NCBI GenBank assembly: GCA_022819945.1
Contig: JAJEGI010000134.1
Coordinates: 1 to 54,523 of the forward strand
Direction: 5' to 3'
Source of the DNA: Candidatus Poribacteria bacterium
GTDB taxonomy: Bacteria; Poribacteria; WGA-4E; WGA-3G
Length of the DNA: 54,523 bases
Shown: positions 24,236 to 32,139 of the stretch, one piece after another
Position numbering within the stretch: position 1 is the stretch's first letter
How the letters are laid out: each line of letters begins with the position of its first letter
Translations under genes and position numbers: made by a program
Notes under the pieces: model-generated
What the model saw: only the letters and a program-made list of their open reading frames with translations
What the model was told of the DNA's origin: nothing
Databases searched by the model: none

Positions 24236-25129
24236 TACCTTGGTTTGAGATTGGAGTCTCGCTTTAATTCCTACCCAAGTGATACTGTCTTCTGTTTCAC
24301 GGATGACCTGACGGCATTCAAAGTGGTTCGCCTCTAAAACCGATTGAACCTGTTCGAGTTCGGTCTCCAAAATGCCAGAAAAAATGGCAATTCCTGCTGG
24401 ATGTAGCCGCGATGGAGACTCCGGAATAATCGGAAGAATCGCCTTTGTTAGAATGTTTCCGATGATGAGATGGTATTTACCTTCTACACCTTTAAGTCCA
24501 TCACCTTGAGATAAACGGACATGGGGTGTCACGTCATTCGTTCGGAAATTCGCTGCGGCGACAGGGATGGCTGTCGGATCGAGTTCAATCGCGTCAACCT
24601 GTTTCGCACCGAGTTTGACAGCGGCGATTGTTAAGATACCGGAACCCGTTCCGATGTCAGCGATTTGGTGATGCGGCTCGACGGTCTCTTCTAATAATTC
24701 GAGGGCGAGGCGGGTGGTCGGATGGTAGCCTGTGCCGAACGCCATCCCTGGATCGAGTTGAATCAGGATGTCCGTTTCATTGTGCGGTGTCTCGTGCCAT
24801 GTCGGTGTGATGCGTATCCGTTTTCCGACCTGTTGCGGTGGGAAAGCGGCTTTCCACGCTTCTTCCCATCTTTCGGATTTGACATGTTTTAGGTCGATAG
24901 TTGCAGGGGCCGGTTGGATGTTCCATGTTGGCAGTTCCGCGAGAAAGTTTCGGAGTTTTTGCATCCGCGCGCCAACTCGATCATCCAACGGATAGTAGGC
25001 GATGAGATGAACATTGGCAGTCGTGTTCTCTTTGAATTCAACGCCGGTGGCATCCATTTCCAAGAGGCAGTTCGCGACTGCCTCGGATGCCTCTTGAGAA
25101 GTGGTTACAGTGATTCTTGCCCAATCCAT
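24224..25129 (-). CDS. prmA: Ribosomal protein L11 methyltransferase
   Basis: A 301-residue class I SAM-dependent methyltransferase that trimethylates ribosomal protein L11. The N-terminal ferredoxin-like region begins MDWARITVTTSQEASEAVANCLLEM. The SAM motif is IADIGTGSGILTIAAVKLGAKQVDAIELD (residues about 165-193 in the longer form) and the PrmA signature is DPGMAFGTGYHPTTRL. I prefer the ATG at 25129; a GTG at 25162 would add 11 residues, and neither has a clear SD. It follows dnaJ closely, as in many bacteria. The last codons are contributed by a repeat hairpin. Confidence 0.9.
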   Translation of the reverse strand: MDWARITVTTSQEASEAVANCLLEMDATGVEFKENTTANVHLIAYYPLDDRVGARMQKLRNFLAELPTWNIQPAPATIDLKHVKSERWEEAWKAAFPPQQVGKRIRITPTWHETPHNETDILIQLDPGMAFGTGYHPTTRLALELLEETVEPHHQIADIGTGSGILTIAAVKLGAKQVDAIELDPTAIPVAAANFRTNDVTPHVRLSQGDGLKGVEGKYHLIIGNILTKAILPIIPESPSRLHPAGIAIFSGILETELEQVQSVLEANHFECRQVIRETEDSITWVGIKARLQSQTKVGAV

Positions 25130-25165
25130 TTTGACATGCACCACTCGAAAACGGAATGACACCTG

Positions 25166-26287
25166 CTATTCGGGGTCTTCGTCTTCATGTTTACCGAGCA
25201 GTTTGTCCCAGAATCCACCGTGTTCGTGCTGAAAGGATTCACCGCGCAATTTCGCAAACTCTTCCAATTTTTTCCGCTGCTCGTTATTAAGGTTTTTTGG
25301 CGTTTCAATTGCTACCTCAACAACCAGGTCCCCTGAGTAGGAACGTTTATAATGCGGGACCCCTTTGTTAGGGATACGGAGCTGCGCGCCGTACTGGGTG
25401 CCGGGTGGGATTTGCAATTCTTCAGGTCCATCAATACCTTCAACTTCAATTTTTCCGCCGAGTGTGGCTTGGATGAACGAAATTTTGGCGGATGTGATGA
25501 GATCGTTTTGCTGGCGTTGGAAACGTTCATGTGGCGCGACGTTGATGACAACAAATAGGTCCCCTGGCGGTGCCCCGTTGGTACCCGCTTCACCTTCACC
25601 GCGGTATTGGTATTTAAATCCAGTATCAATGCCTTTGTCAATATTGATCTTAATGTCGCGCGTATTTCGGACAAGTCCTCTACCACCACAAGGTGGACAC
25701 GGTTCTTGAATGATTTCACCTTCACCGCGGCATTGCGGACAGGTACGGGACATCATGAAAAAACCCTGCGATTGACTAATCTGCCCCCTGCCGTGGCATT
25801 GTGGACACGTTATAACTTGTGTGCCTTTCTTTGCCCCGCTGCCACTGCATTCTGAGCAAGTTTCAATTCGTGGCACTTGAATCGTGACCTCTTTGCCGTG
25901 GATAATATCTTCGAGTGTCACATCGAGGTTGTACTGTAAACTCCGTCCACGTTTTGGGCTGCGTTGGCTACCGCCCAACCCACCGAAAAGATCGCCGAAG
26001 ACATCGCCAAAAATGTCATCTAAGTTCACGCTAAACCCACCAAAGTCGGTGTTCATACCTTCTAATCCTGGGTGTCCGAATCTATCATACCGATCCCGTT
26101 TCTCAGGATCGCGGAGAACTTCGTAAGCCTCTGTGGCTTCTTTGAATTTATCTTCGGCTTCTTTATTATCAGGGTTTTTATCTGGATGGTATTGGATAGC
26201 GAGTTTGCGGTACGCCTTTTTTATTTCGTCTTCATCGGCACCACGATTCACATTCAAAACCTCATAATAGTCGCGTTTTTGCGTCAT
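25166..26287 (-). CDS. dnaJ: Chaperone DnaJ
   Basis: A 373-residue type I J-protein that stimulates the ATPase of DnaK. The J-domain occupies residues 1-70 with YHPDKNP (HPD). A Gly/Phe-rich linker follows (about 75-110). Four zinc-binding repeats are present: [24 protein letters not shown] and CPPCGGRG (about 140-210). The C-terminal substrate-binding region includes [17 protein letters not shown]. Length is standard. It lies 21 bp after grpE, in the expected chaperone operon; dnaK is not in this window. Confidence 0.96.
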   Translation of the reverse strand: MTQKRDYYEVLNVNRGADEDEIKKAYRKLAIQYHPDKNPDNKEAEDKFKEATEAYEVLRDPEKRDRYDRFGHPGLEGMNTDFGGFSVNLDDIFGDVFGDLFGGLGGSQRSPKRGRSLQYNLDVTLEDIIHGKEVTIQVPRIETCSECSGSGAKKGTQVITCPQCHGRGQISQSQGFFMMSRTCPQCRGEGEIIQEPCPPCGGRGLVRNTRDIKINIDKGIDTGFKYQYRGEGEAGTNGAPPGDLFVVINVAPHERFQRQQNDLITSAKISFIQATLGGKIEVEGIDGPEELQIPPGTQYGAQLRIPNKGVPHYKRSYSGDLVVEVAIETPKNLNNEQRKKLEEFAKLRGESFQHEHGGFWDKLLGKHEDEDPE

Positions 26288-26308
26288 ACACTTACCCTTC
26301 CTATGTAG

Positions 26309-27169
26309 CTATTCAGCGGTATCAGTTTCAGGGGTATCATCTGCGGTGTCATTTGATATTTCTTCTTCTTTACTCGGTCCCTGTGAGACGACCACTTGTG
26401 AAGCACGTAGAACACGGGTGTGCAACATGTAGCCGCGCCGGAATTCTTCAATCACTTGCCCTTCTGGCACGTCATCCGATGGTGTCATGAGGAGTGCCTC
26501 GTGTTGATTTGGGTCGAATGTTTGACCAACCGCTTCGATCGGCGCGAGTCCATGGATTTTCAGTGCGTCCAGCAATTGTTTATGAACGAGTTGCACACCC
26601 TCATTAAAGGTTGTGAACGCTGGCGAGACCTCGTCCGCTTCAACTTTCTCGGTTACGCTTTTAATGGCGGCTTCCAAGCTATCCAACACTGGCACCATTC
26701 CCTCAAGGATCCCTTCGTTAGCGAACTTAAGTTGCCGCTGATAGTCGGTTTGCAAGCGTTTTTTTGTATTTTCAGCCTCTGCTGCTGTGCGTAGCAGGCG
26801 ATCGCGCTCTTCTTTGTATTCTGCATGCACTGCTTCTACAGCGGTTTCTACTTCTTTTTCGATCTCCGCGTGCAACACTTCTTCACGTTCAGTTTCGTAT
26901 TGTTCACGAACGCGTTGAATAATCGCTTCTACTTCTTTTTTCACCTCTGAAGTCAGGTTGGAAGCACTTTCTTCGACAGGAGAGATACGCGCTTCTATCT
27001 CCTTTTTGACTTCCGATTTGACGGTATCAAGCGCGGTTTCAGCCATTTCTCGCATACGTGCCGTAAAAGATTTCTCTTTACTCTCGGTGGCATCGTCATC
27101 AGTAGATGCTTCTGTATCGTTAGATTCTTCTATTTTTGCGTTTATGTGTATTTCTTTAGTTTCAGGCAT
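26309..27169 (-). CDS. grpE: Nucleotide exchange factor GrpE with long N-terminal extension
   Basis: The C-terminal part (residues about 125-265) is GrpE: ANEGILEGMVPVLDSLEAA... VGQTFDPNQHEALLMTPSDDVPEGQVIEEFRRGYML. GrpE releases ADP from DnaK. At 286 residues it is about 90 longer than usual; the extra N-terminus is very rich in Glu, Lys and Ala with heptad character (residues about 30-150), indicating a lengthened coiled coil. GrpE dimers form through such helices, which act as a thermosensor in other species. It is followed by dnaJ. Confidence 0.93.
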   Translation of the reverse strand: MPETKEIHINAKIEESNDTEASTDDDATESKEKSFTARMREMAETALDTVKSEVKKEIEARISPVEESASNLTSEVKKEVEAIIQRVREQYETEREEVLHAEIEKEVETAVEAVHAEYKEERDRLLRTAAEAENTKKRLQTDYQRQLKFANEGILEGMVPVLDSLEAAIKSVTEKVEADEVSPAFTTFNEGVQLVHKQLLDALKIHGLAPIEAVGQTFDPNQHEALLMTPSDDVPEGQVIEEFRRGYMLHTRVLRASQVVVSQGPSKEEEISNDTADDTPETDTAE

Positions 27170-27238
27170 AATGCAATCCTTTTATTTTATTTTAGAGTGA
27201 AATCAATGATTAAGTAGACATGAGGGACGATGTTTGGT

Positions 27239-27988
27239 TTATCCGTGAACAGCGTCAGCGAACGCTTTCATGAGTTCAAAGGAACCGTTTTCTTCGAGGA
27301 CATTTCCGGTGACGATGAAATCGGCACCTGCTGCGACTTTTTCTGCGGCGATTTTGGGTGTACGGATACCGCCGCCGATGATTAAGGGTATGTTGATCTG
27401 GGTTTTCACTGTAGCAATCATCTCATCCGGCACGGGATGTGCTGCGCCGCTCCCTGCCTCTAAGTACACCATCTGCATACCCAGGTACTCTGCTGCCAAT
27501 GCGTGCGGGCCCGCTATATCCGATTTATCGCGAGGGATCGGAATTGTGCCGCTCATAAATTCAACAGTTGTTCTGCCATTCCCGCCTTCAATAAGCATGT
27601 AGCCAGTAGGGATGGGTTTAAGCGCGTAGCGTTGGATCCAAGGTGCTGCTTTAACCTGTTCGCCGATGAGATAATTTGGGTTCCGTCCACTGATCAAGCT
27701 AATGTACAGAATCGCGTCTGCATAAGGTGTAAGGTGCATGGAATCACCGGGGAAAAGTACGACAGGGAGTCCTGTCTCCTGCTTGAGTGTTTTTGCAATT
27801 GGATCCAAGTCGTTCGTTAAAAAGCTGCCCCCGAGTAAGATTGCATCTGCGCCTGCGCGTTCGACTTCGCGAGCGAGTTTGGCACATTTTTCAACCTTAC
27901 ACTGCTCTGGGTCAATCAGCACAAAGTAGCCAGCATCATGTTTTTTAAGGACTTTGTGGAAGTGGTCGAGAACCCAATTTGATCTCAA
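27239..27988 (-). CDS. Geranylgeranylglyceryl phosphate synthase-like protein (GGGPS/PcrB family)
   Basis: A 249-residue TIM-barrel prenyltransferase. Typical features: YFVLIDPEQ near the start, GADAILLGGS (about 45-54), FPGDSMHLTPYADAILYISLISGRNP, the substrate-loop GYMLIEGGNG and PRDKSDIAGPHALAAEYLGMQMVYLEAGSGA, and phosphate-binding IIGGGIRTP and ADFIVTGNV. The family attaches a prenyl group to sn-glycerol-1-phosphate, the first step of archaeal ether lipids; bacterial PcrB is the shorter-chain relative. Length and the YLEAGSGA loop point to the group II GGGPS type. A DGGGPS-like UbiA lies two genes upstream in the same block. Glycerol-1-phosphate dehydrogenase is not in the window. Confidence 0.88.
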   Translation of the reverse strand: MRSNWVLDHFHKVLKKHDAGYFVLIDPEQCKVEKCAKLAREVERAGADAILLGGSFLTNDLDPIAKTLKQETGLPVVLFPGDSMHLTPYADAILYISLISGRNPNYLIGEQVKAAPWIQRYALKPIPTGYMLIEGGNGRTTVEFMSGTIPIPRDKSDIAGPHALAAEYLGMQMVYLEAGSGAAHPVPDEMIATVKTQINIPLIIGGGIRTPKIAAEKVAAGADFIVTGNVLEENGSFELMKAFADAVHG

Positions 27989-28101
27989 ATGCGATTTTCC
28001 CTTCTTTACCTACGTTAAATCTCTGTCTGTGAGTTGTGATTTTTCTGGTGGGTGTGAACCACCGATTATCTTATGAATTTTATCATATTTATGAGGGTTT
28101 G

Positions 28102-29322
28102 TCAAATTCTGTATCGTCGTGTTAATTCATAAAGTAGGACCCCTGCAGCGACTCCGACGTTGAGCGATGATTGTCCTGATGCCATGGGGATACGGATCAA
28201 TTCTGTGCAGCATTGGCGTGCTTGATCGGAAAGCCCTGTGTTCTCATTACCGACAACGATGGCTGTCGGCAGTGTAAATTCTGTTGTGTATAACTGGCTC
28301 TCCGCGCTGGCTGTGGCACCTAACACGTACCAACCGGCTGCCCGAAGTGTCTCAATTGCCGGACTGATGCTGGGTGTCCGAAACAACGGCAACCGTCCAA
28401 CGGCTCCGCGTGAGGCACGAACGCAGTTTTTGTGAAAAGGGTTCGCTCCGTCATCGCTCAAAAGAACCGCAGATACACCCGCTGCGTCTGCTGTCCGTAA
28501 TGTCATCCCAAGATTATCGGGGTTCCCAATGTTCTCTGTAATGAGTAACACACATCTCGAATTGAAGTGAAAGTTGAGGCTGCTGTCTTCTGAAAGGAAG
28601 TTGGGATAGCTGAGATGCACTGAAGCGGCTATCGGCGGAATGGGTCGCGTTGTTGTGACTGAACCCATCACGCCGTCACTCACCTGATAAGCAGATAGAT
28701 TTTCTGTTATTGCGTGTTTGAGGAGTGTCTTTCCTTCGGGTGTAGCAGCAAACCCGTTGGTATAGAGCAGTGTTGCGATTGGAAGTCCGTCGGCTACGGC
28801 GCGTTCGACTATCAGATGCCCTTCGATGAGAAATTGCGCGTGTTCAAATTTACCTTTCAATGAGGCTAATTTCCGAACGTGTGAGACGATCGCATCCTTC
28901 CGCTTTGAGACGGTGCGCTGTTCGGCTTTTGTGTGACTCCCGCGCTTAATACCTCGATAGAAGGCACCCGTATTGGTCTGAACTATATCGCCCTCTAAAA
29001 CATCGTGAATTCTATTCTCTATCCACTTCTCAGTGAGACGAAACAACCCAATATGGCGTCGTGGGAATGTGAGCAGGAGTTCCCTCAAGCTCCGTTCGGT
29101 TGTCGCCGTGAGATGGACTTGAGAGTCGGCATCAGGCGTATCCTCCGGTTCTAACACCATAACGCCATCGAGTTGTTGCCAACCTGCAACAAATACCTCA
29201 TAAGCGGGTTGCCATTTACCCGTTTTGCAGAAGGTTTGATATGCCTGTTTAAAACGGGACACCACGTCCACATCGGGATGCGCTTTCTCCAAGAAATCGA
29301 TAACTTGATCGTAGTCAATCAT
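28102..29322 (-). CDS. SpoU/TrmH-family RNA methyltransferase with N-terminal extension
   Basis: The C-terminal half (residues about 155-406) is a SPOUT RNA ribose methyltransferase: an L30e-like substrate-binding region (KGKFEHAQFLIEGHLIVERAVADG) and the knotted SAM domain with CVLLITENIGNPDNLGMTLRTADAAGV, AIVVGNENTGLSD and IPMASGQSSLNVGVAAGVLLYEL. The target rRNA or tRNA site is unknown. The N-terminal ~150 residues are an uncharacterised extension. I chose the ATG at 29322, which overlaps the UbiA stop as ATGA; 25 upstream codons of the open frame lie inside ubiA. Translation is probably coupled to ubiA. Confidence 0.88.
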   Translation of the reverse strand: MIDYDQVIDFLEKAHPDVDVVSRFKQAYQTFCKTGKWQPAYEVFVAGWQQLDGVMVLEPEDTPDADSQVHLTATTERSLRELLLTFPRRHIGLFRLTEKWIENRIHDVLEGDIVQTNTGAFYRGIKRGSHTKAEQRTVSKRKDAIVSHVRKLASLKGKFEHAQFLIEGHLIVERAVADGLPIATLLYTNGFAATPEGKTLLKHAITENLSAYQVSDGVMGSVTTTRPIPPIAASVHLSYPNFLSEDSSLNFHFNSRCVLLITENIGNPDNLGMTLRTADAAGVSAVLLSDDGANPFHKNCVRASRGAVGRLPLFRTPSISPAIETLRAAGWYVLGATASAESQLYTTEFTLPTAIVVGNENTGLSDQARQCCTELIRIPMASGQSSLNVGVAAGVLLYELTRRYRI

Positions 29323-30167
29323 AAAAATGTTCCGATATAGATGGCACCAAGTCCAACGAATATATCCCACTTCATCCAGCGTTGAATAGATGCGCAATTT
29401 TCCTTAGATGCATCTCGCCATAAACGGATTGCTAAGCCGATTAGCACCAGATCAACGCCGAGTACAACAACTATCAGATAATGCCATGAATACCAACCGA
29501 AGAGGGAGGGGATAGCGCTGAAGAGAATAACCAATGCCATGAAACCGATGGCGGTCTTTACAGCAAGTTGTGGATTGAGGTTCGCAAGTGTTTTGACGTT
29601 GTTTTTCAAATCTCCCTCTGTGTCCTCAAGGTCTTTGACGATTTCTCTCGCTGTTGTGAAGAGGAACGCGAAGGTCGCTGGAATCAGTGTGCCTTTCACT
29701 GAATCTATGGCGACACCACCAGCGATGAAGGTTAGCCCGGTTAATCCACTAACGACTAAATTGCCGATAAAGGGGGCGCGTTTCAGCCAGAAAGCATAAC
29801 TGACAAGCGCGACGCAGACGAGCAGGGCAATGCCTGTCGCGTTTCTATTGATAAGCCCTCCCAACCAGATACCGATTGCGACAAGGGCGATTGCAAAAAT
29901 CAGGGCATCTCTGCGCTGAATTCGGCCCGACGGGAGCGGTCTTTTTGGACGGTTAATCCGATCAATATTATAATCACAATAGTCGTTTATGGCGTTCCCG
30001 GCAGAGAGTAAGACGAGTGCGGAGATAGAGACCAACAGGAGTCGGATGTCGAGAATATTTTCCACCCTGCCTTGACTCGCGAACATGCCACCGAGCCAAG
30101 CGGAGGTGAAGGCGATAACGCCGTTAAGGGGGCGCGTCAGTTCGAGGTATGCAAGCAGCGTCTTCAT
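29319..30167 (-). CDS. UbiA-family prenyltransferase, DGGGP-synthase-like
   Basis: A 282-residue integral membrane prenyltransferase with about eight helices. The first Asp-rich motif is NAINDYCDYNIDRINRPKRPLPSGRI (shown in part; residues about 60-83) and the second is REIVKDLEDTEGDLKNN (about 173-189). The spacing and wording of both motifs match digeranylgeranylglyceryl phosphate synthases of archaea, which add the second prenyl chain to GGGP. Other UbiA functions, such as quinone or heme O synthesis, remain possible. It is coupled by 4-nt overlaps to a 37-codon ORF upstream and a TrmH-like gene downstream. The nearby GGGPS-like gene supports the lipid role. Confidence 0.83.
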   Translation of the reverse strand: MKTLLAYLELTRPLNGVIAFTSAWLGGMFASQGRVENILDIRLLLVSISALVLLSAGNAINDYCDYNIDRINRPKRPLPSGRIQRRDALIFAIALVAIGIWLGGLINRNATGIALLVCVALVSYAFWLKRAPFIGNLVVSGLTGLTFIAGGVAIDSVKGTLIPATFAFLFTTAREIVKDLEDTEGDLKNNVKTLANLNPQLAVKTAIGFMALVILFSAIPSLFGWYSWHYLIVVVLGVDLVLIGLAIRLWRDASKENCASIQRWMKWDIFVGLGAIYIGTFL

Positions 30168-30277
30168 AGCAGAATAAGGACAAGTGTCCAGACGGGAAAC
30201 AGGAGCGTTGGTCGCAAGATAGCCGCGTAATCCGAAGTGTGGAACGGCTCGGACTGAGGCGGGTCGTTACGATTCAT
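30164..30277 (-). CDS. Possible 37-aa membrane peptide or UbiA remnant
   Basis: The ORF starts 11 nt inside the end of lpxD (ATGAATCGTAA) and ends with a 4-nt overlap with the UbiA start. It encodes 37 residues with a hydrophobic tail ILRPTLLFPVWTLVLILL. The LRP...P pattern resembles the first helix of UbiA-type proteins, so it may be a decayed N-terminus of another prenyltransferase. It could equally be a translated coupling peptide. There is a good SD (GTTGGAGG) just upstream, within lpxD. Confidence 0.4.
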   Translation of the reverse strand: MNRNDPPQSEPFHTSDYAAILRPTLLFPVWTLVLILL

Positions 30278-31319
30278 CCTCCAACTCTTGAAGTTTTGCT
30301 TCGAGTTCCGCCACCCGTTTTTGGAGTTTTGCGAATTCAGGGAGCACGTCGGGTAGTTTTCGGGTTGCAGCGTGGATGCGTAACTCCTGTTTATGGGGAC
30401 GGGCGGGAAACCCAGACAGGTGGCTGCCTGCAGGCATATCTTTCGTAACTGCGGACTTCGCGTAAACGACACTATCATCACCGAGTGTTAGATGCCCTGC
30501 GGCCCCCCCGTGTCCTGCGATGTTTACGCGATCCCCGATCGTAGTACTTCCTGCGATGCCGACCTGTGCTGCGAGGCAGCAATCCTCTCCGATGACAACG
30601 TTGTGTGCGATTTGGACGAGGTTATCTAATTTGGTGCCGCGTTTGATAAGTGTTTCAGAAAGCGTTGCTCTGTCAATAGTGGTGTTGGCTCCGATCTCAA
30701 CATCGTCTTCAATGACAACGGTGCCGATCTGCGGGATTTTGTGGTGGCGATTGCTCACGGGGGCGAAGCCGAAGCCGTCGCTCCCGATAACGGCCCCACA
30801 GTGGATAATGACCCGATCGCCGATGGTTACTTCTTCGCGGATATTCACGTGCGGATAGATCAGGCCCTCTGCCCCGATTTTAGTGCCTTCGCCGATATAA
30901 ACAAAAGGCTGTATGACGGTATCGTTTCCGATTTCAACATTGTCAGCGATATAGGTAAAGGCTTGGATAGAGACGCGCGCGCCGAGTTTGACGTTTTTCC
31001 CTAAAATTGCCGTTTCATGGATGCCTGGCAGTGGGCGCTGGTTTTTGTCCCATGCGAACATTTCGAGAACTTTGACGAATGCCCAGTAAGGGTTGTCAAC
31101 GCGGATGGTTGGTTTTCCGTTGCCAGAGACGCCGTGCCCAATAATAATAGCGGCGGCTTCGGTTGTCGCTATAGCGGCGACGTACTTCGGGTTGGCAACA
31201 AAGGTAATCTGAGTCGGGAGTGCCTCATGGATTCCAGAAACTCCTGTAATTTCAATATCACCATCACCGGAGAGGTCTCCATTTAGGTGTTCACAAATGT
31301 CGCTGAGTTTCATAAGCAT
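30267..31319 (-). CDS. lpxD: UDP-3-O-acylglucosamine N-acyltransferase
   Basis: A 350-residue lipid A pathway acyltransferase adding the N-linked acyl chain. The N-terminal uridine-binding region (LSDICEHLNGDLSG) is followed by a long left-handed beta-helix of hexapeptide repeats (about residues 100-310: IGNDTVIQPFVYIGEGTKIG and others) and a C-terminal helix. The catalytic His probably lies in QIAHNVVIGE (about 243). It indicates LPS-type lipid A and a diderm envelope. It lies next to ompH and bamA in the typical skp-lpxD order. Confidence 0.93.
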   Translation of the reverse strand: MLMKLSDICEHLNGDLSGDGDIEITGVSGIHEALPTQITFVANPKYVAAIATTEAAAIIIGHGVSGNGKPTIRVDNPYWAFVKVLEMFAWDKNQRPLPGIHETAILGKNVKLGARVSIQAFTYIADNVEIGNDTVIQPFVYIGEGTKIGAEGLIYPHVNIREEVTIGDRVIIHCGAVIGSDGFGFAPVSNRHHKIPQIGTVVIEDDVEIGANTTIDRATLSETLIKRGTKLDNLVQIAHNVVIGEDCCLAAQVGIAGSTTIGDRVNIAGHGGAAGHLTLGDDSVVYAKSAVTKDMPAGSHLSGFPARPHKQELRIHAATRKLPDVLPEFAKLQKRVAELEAKLQELEDES

Positions 31320-31387
31320 CTACCCTAATCCTTTCTCCGTAGGTATGAACCGCTTCGTATTACGTACGGAGTTTAGGTGGTATAAGG

Positions 31388-31954
31388 TTATTCCGGCTTT
31401 TCCTCATTTTTTTTCTTGTCTTCATTCATCAAGTCGATTAACCGCTGTGTCAAATCGTATTTTTCTTTGACATAAAGCGTGATGAGCCGTTTTTCGAGGA
31501 TGATGTCATAGTTTTCGTCTTTGCCAACTTTGATGATCAATTCTTCGAGGTTCTTGTAAATCGGTTCGAGCAACTCCCGCTCTTTATCAATCAGTGCCTG
31601 TTGACCGATCTCGCGTTCACGTTGGAATTCCTGCTGTTTTTGGAGGATTTCTTGATCCAAATCTGCAGTCTGTGCTTCTTCAACGAAGAGTTCCGTTTTC
31701 GCTTTCTTTTCTTGAAGCGTTCGGATCTCACCGTTTATCCTTTCCAACTTTTTCTGAAGTTTTTCCCCAGCGGCTCTGAGTGTATCGGTTGCCTTTGTCG
31801 CTGCCGCGGATCCTTTTAGGACCTCTTCAGTATTCACGACTCCGATTTTGAAGGCTTCCTGTCCGATACTACCAGAGTTGAAACAGAAAGCGACCACAGA
31901 AATAATCAAGAGCGTTAGACGTGCTTCAGAAGCACGCAACCGGAATGATTTCAT
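31388..31954 (-). CDS. OmpH/Skp-family periplasmic chaperone
   Basis: A 188-residue protein with an N-terminal export signal (hydrophobic residues about 12-30) and KIGVVNTEEVLKGSAAA at the start of the mature part. A long Glu/Lys/Gln-rich coiled coil (residues about 55-140) and the C-terminal YDIILEKRLITLYVKEKYDLT region match the family. Skp holds outer membrane proteins in the periplasm for BamA. Its place between bamA and lpxD is the conserved one. Confidence 0.88.
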   Translation of the reverse strand: MKSFRLRASEARLTLLIISVVAFCFNSGSIGQEAFKIGVVNTEEVLKGSAAATKATDTLRAAGEKLQKKLERINGEIRTLQEKKAKTELFVEEAQTADLDQEILQKQQEFQREREIGQQALIDKERELLEPIYKNLEELIIKVGKDENYDIILEKRLITLYVKEKYDLTQRLIDLMNEDKKKNEEKPE

Positions 31955-32139
31955 GATTAACTATCCTTTTTTTTTACGAAAGAAATTAAGCAATATTCAG
32001 AAACAATTTTAGGTTCTGCGGAAGGGTGGAAAACTGGCAGATTGGAAGAAACGCTGTATTTGCTATTTTCCCAATTTCCAACCTTCCGAACTTCCAATGC
32101 ATCTGAACATCAAAACATAAATTCAAGATTGAAACTTGC

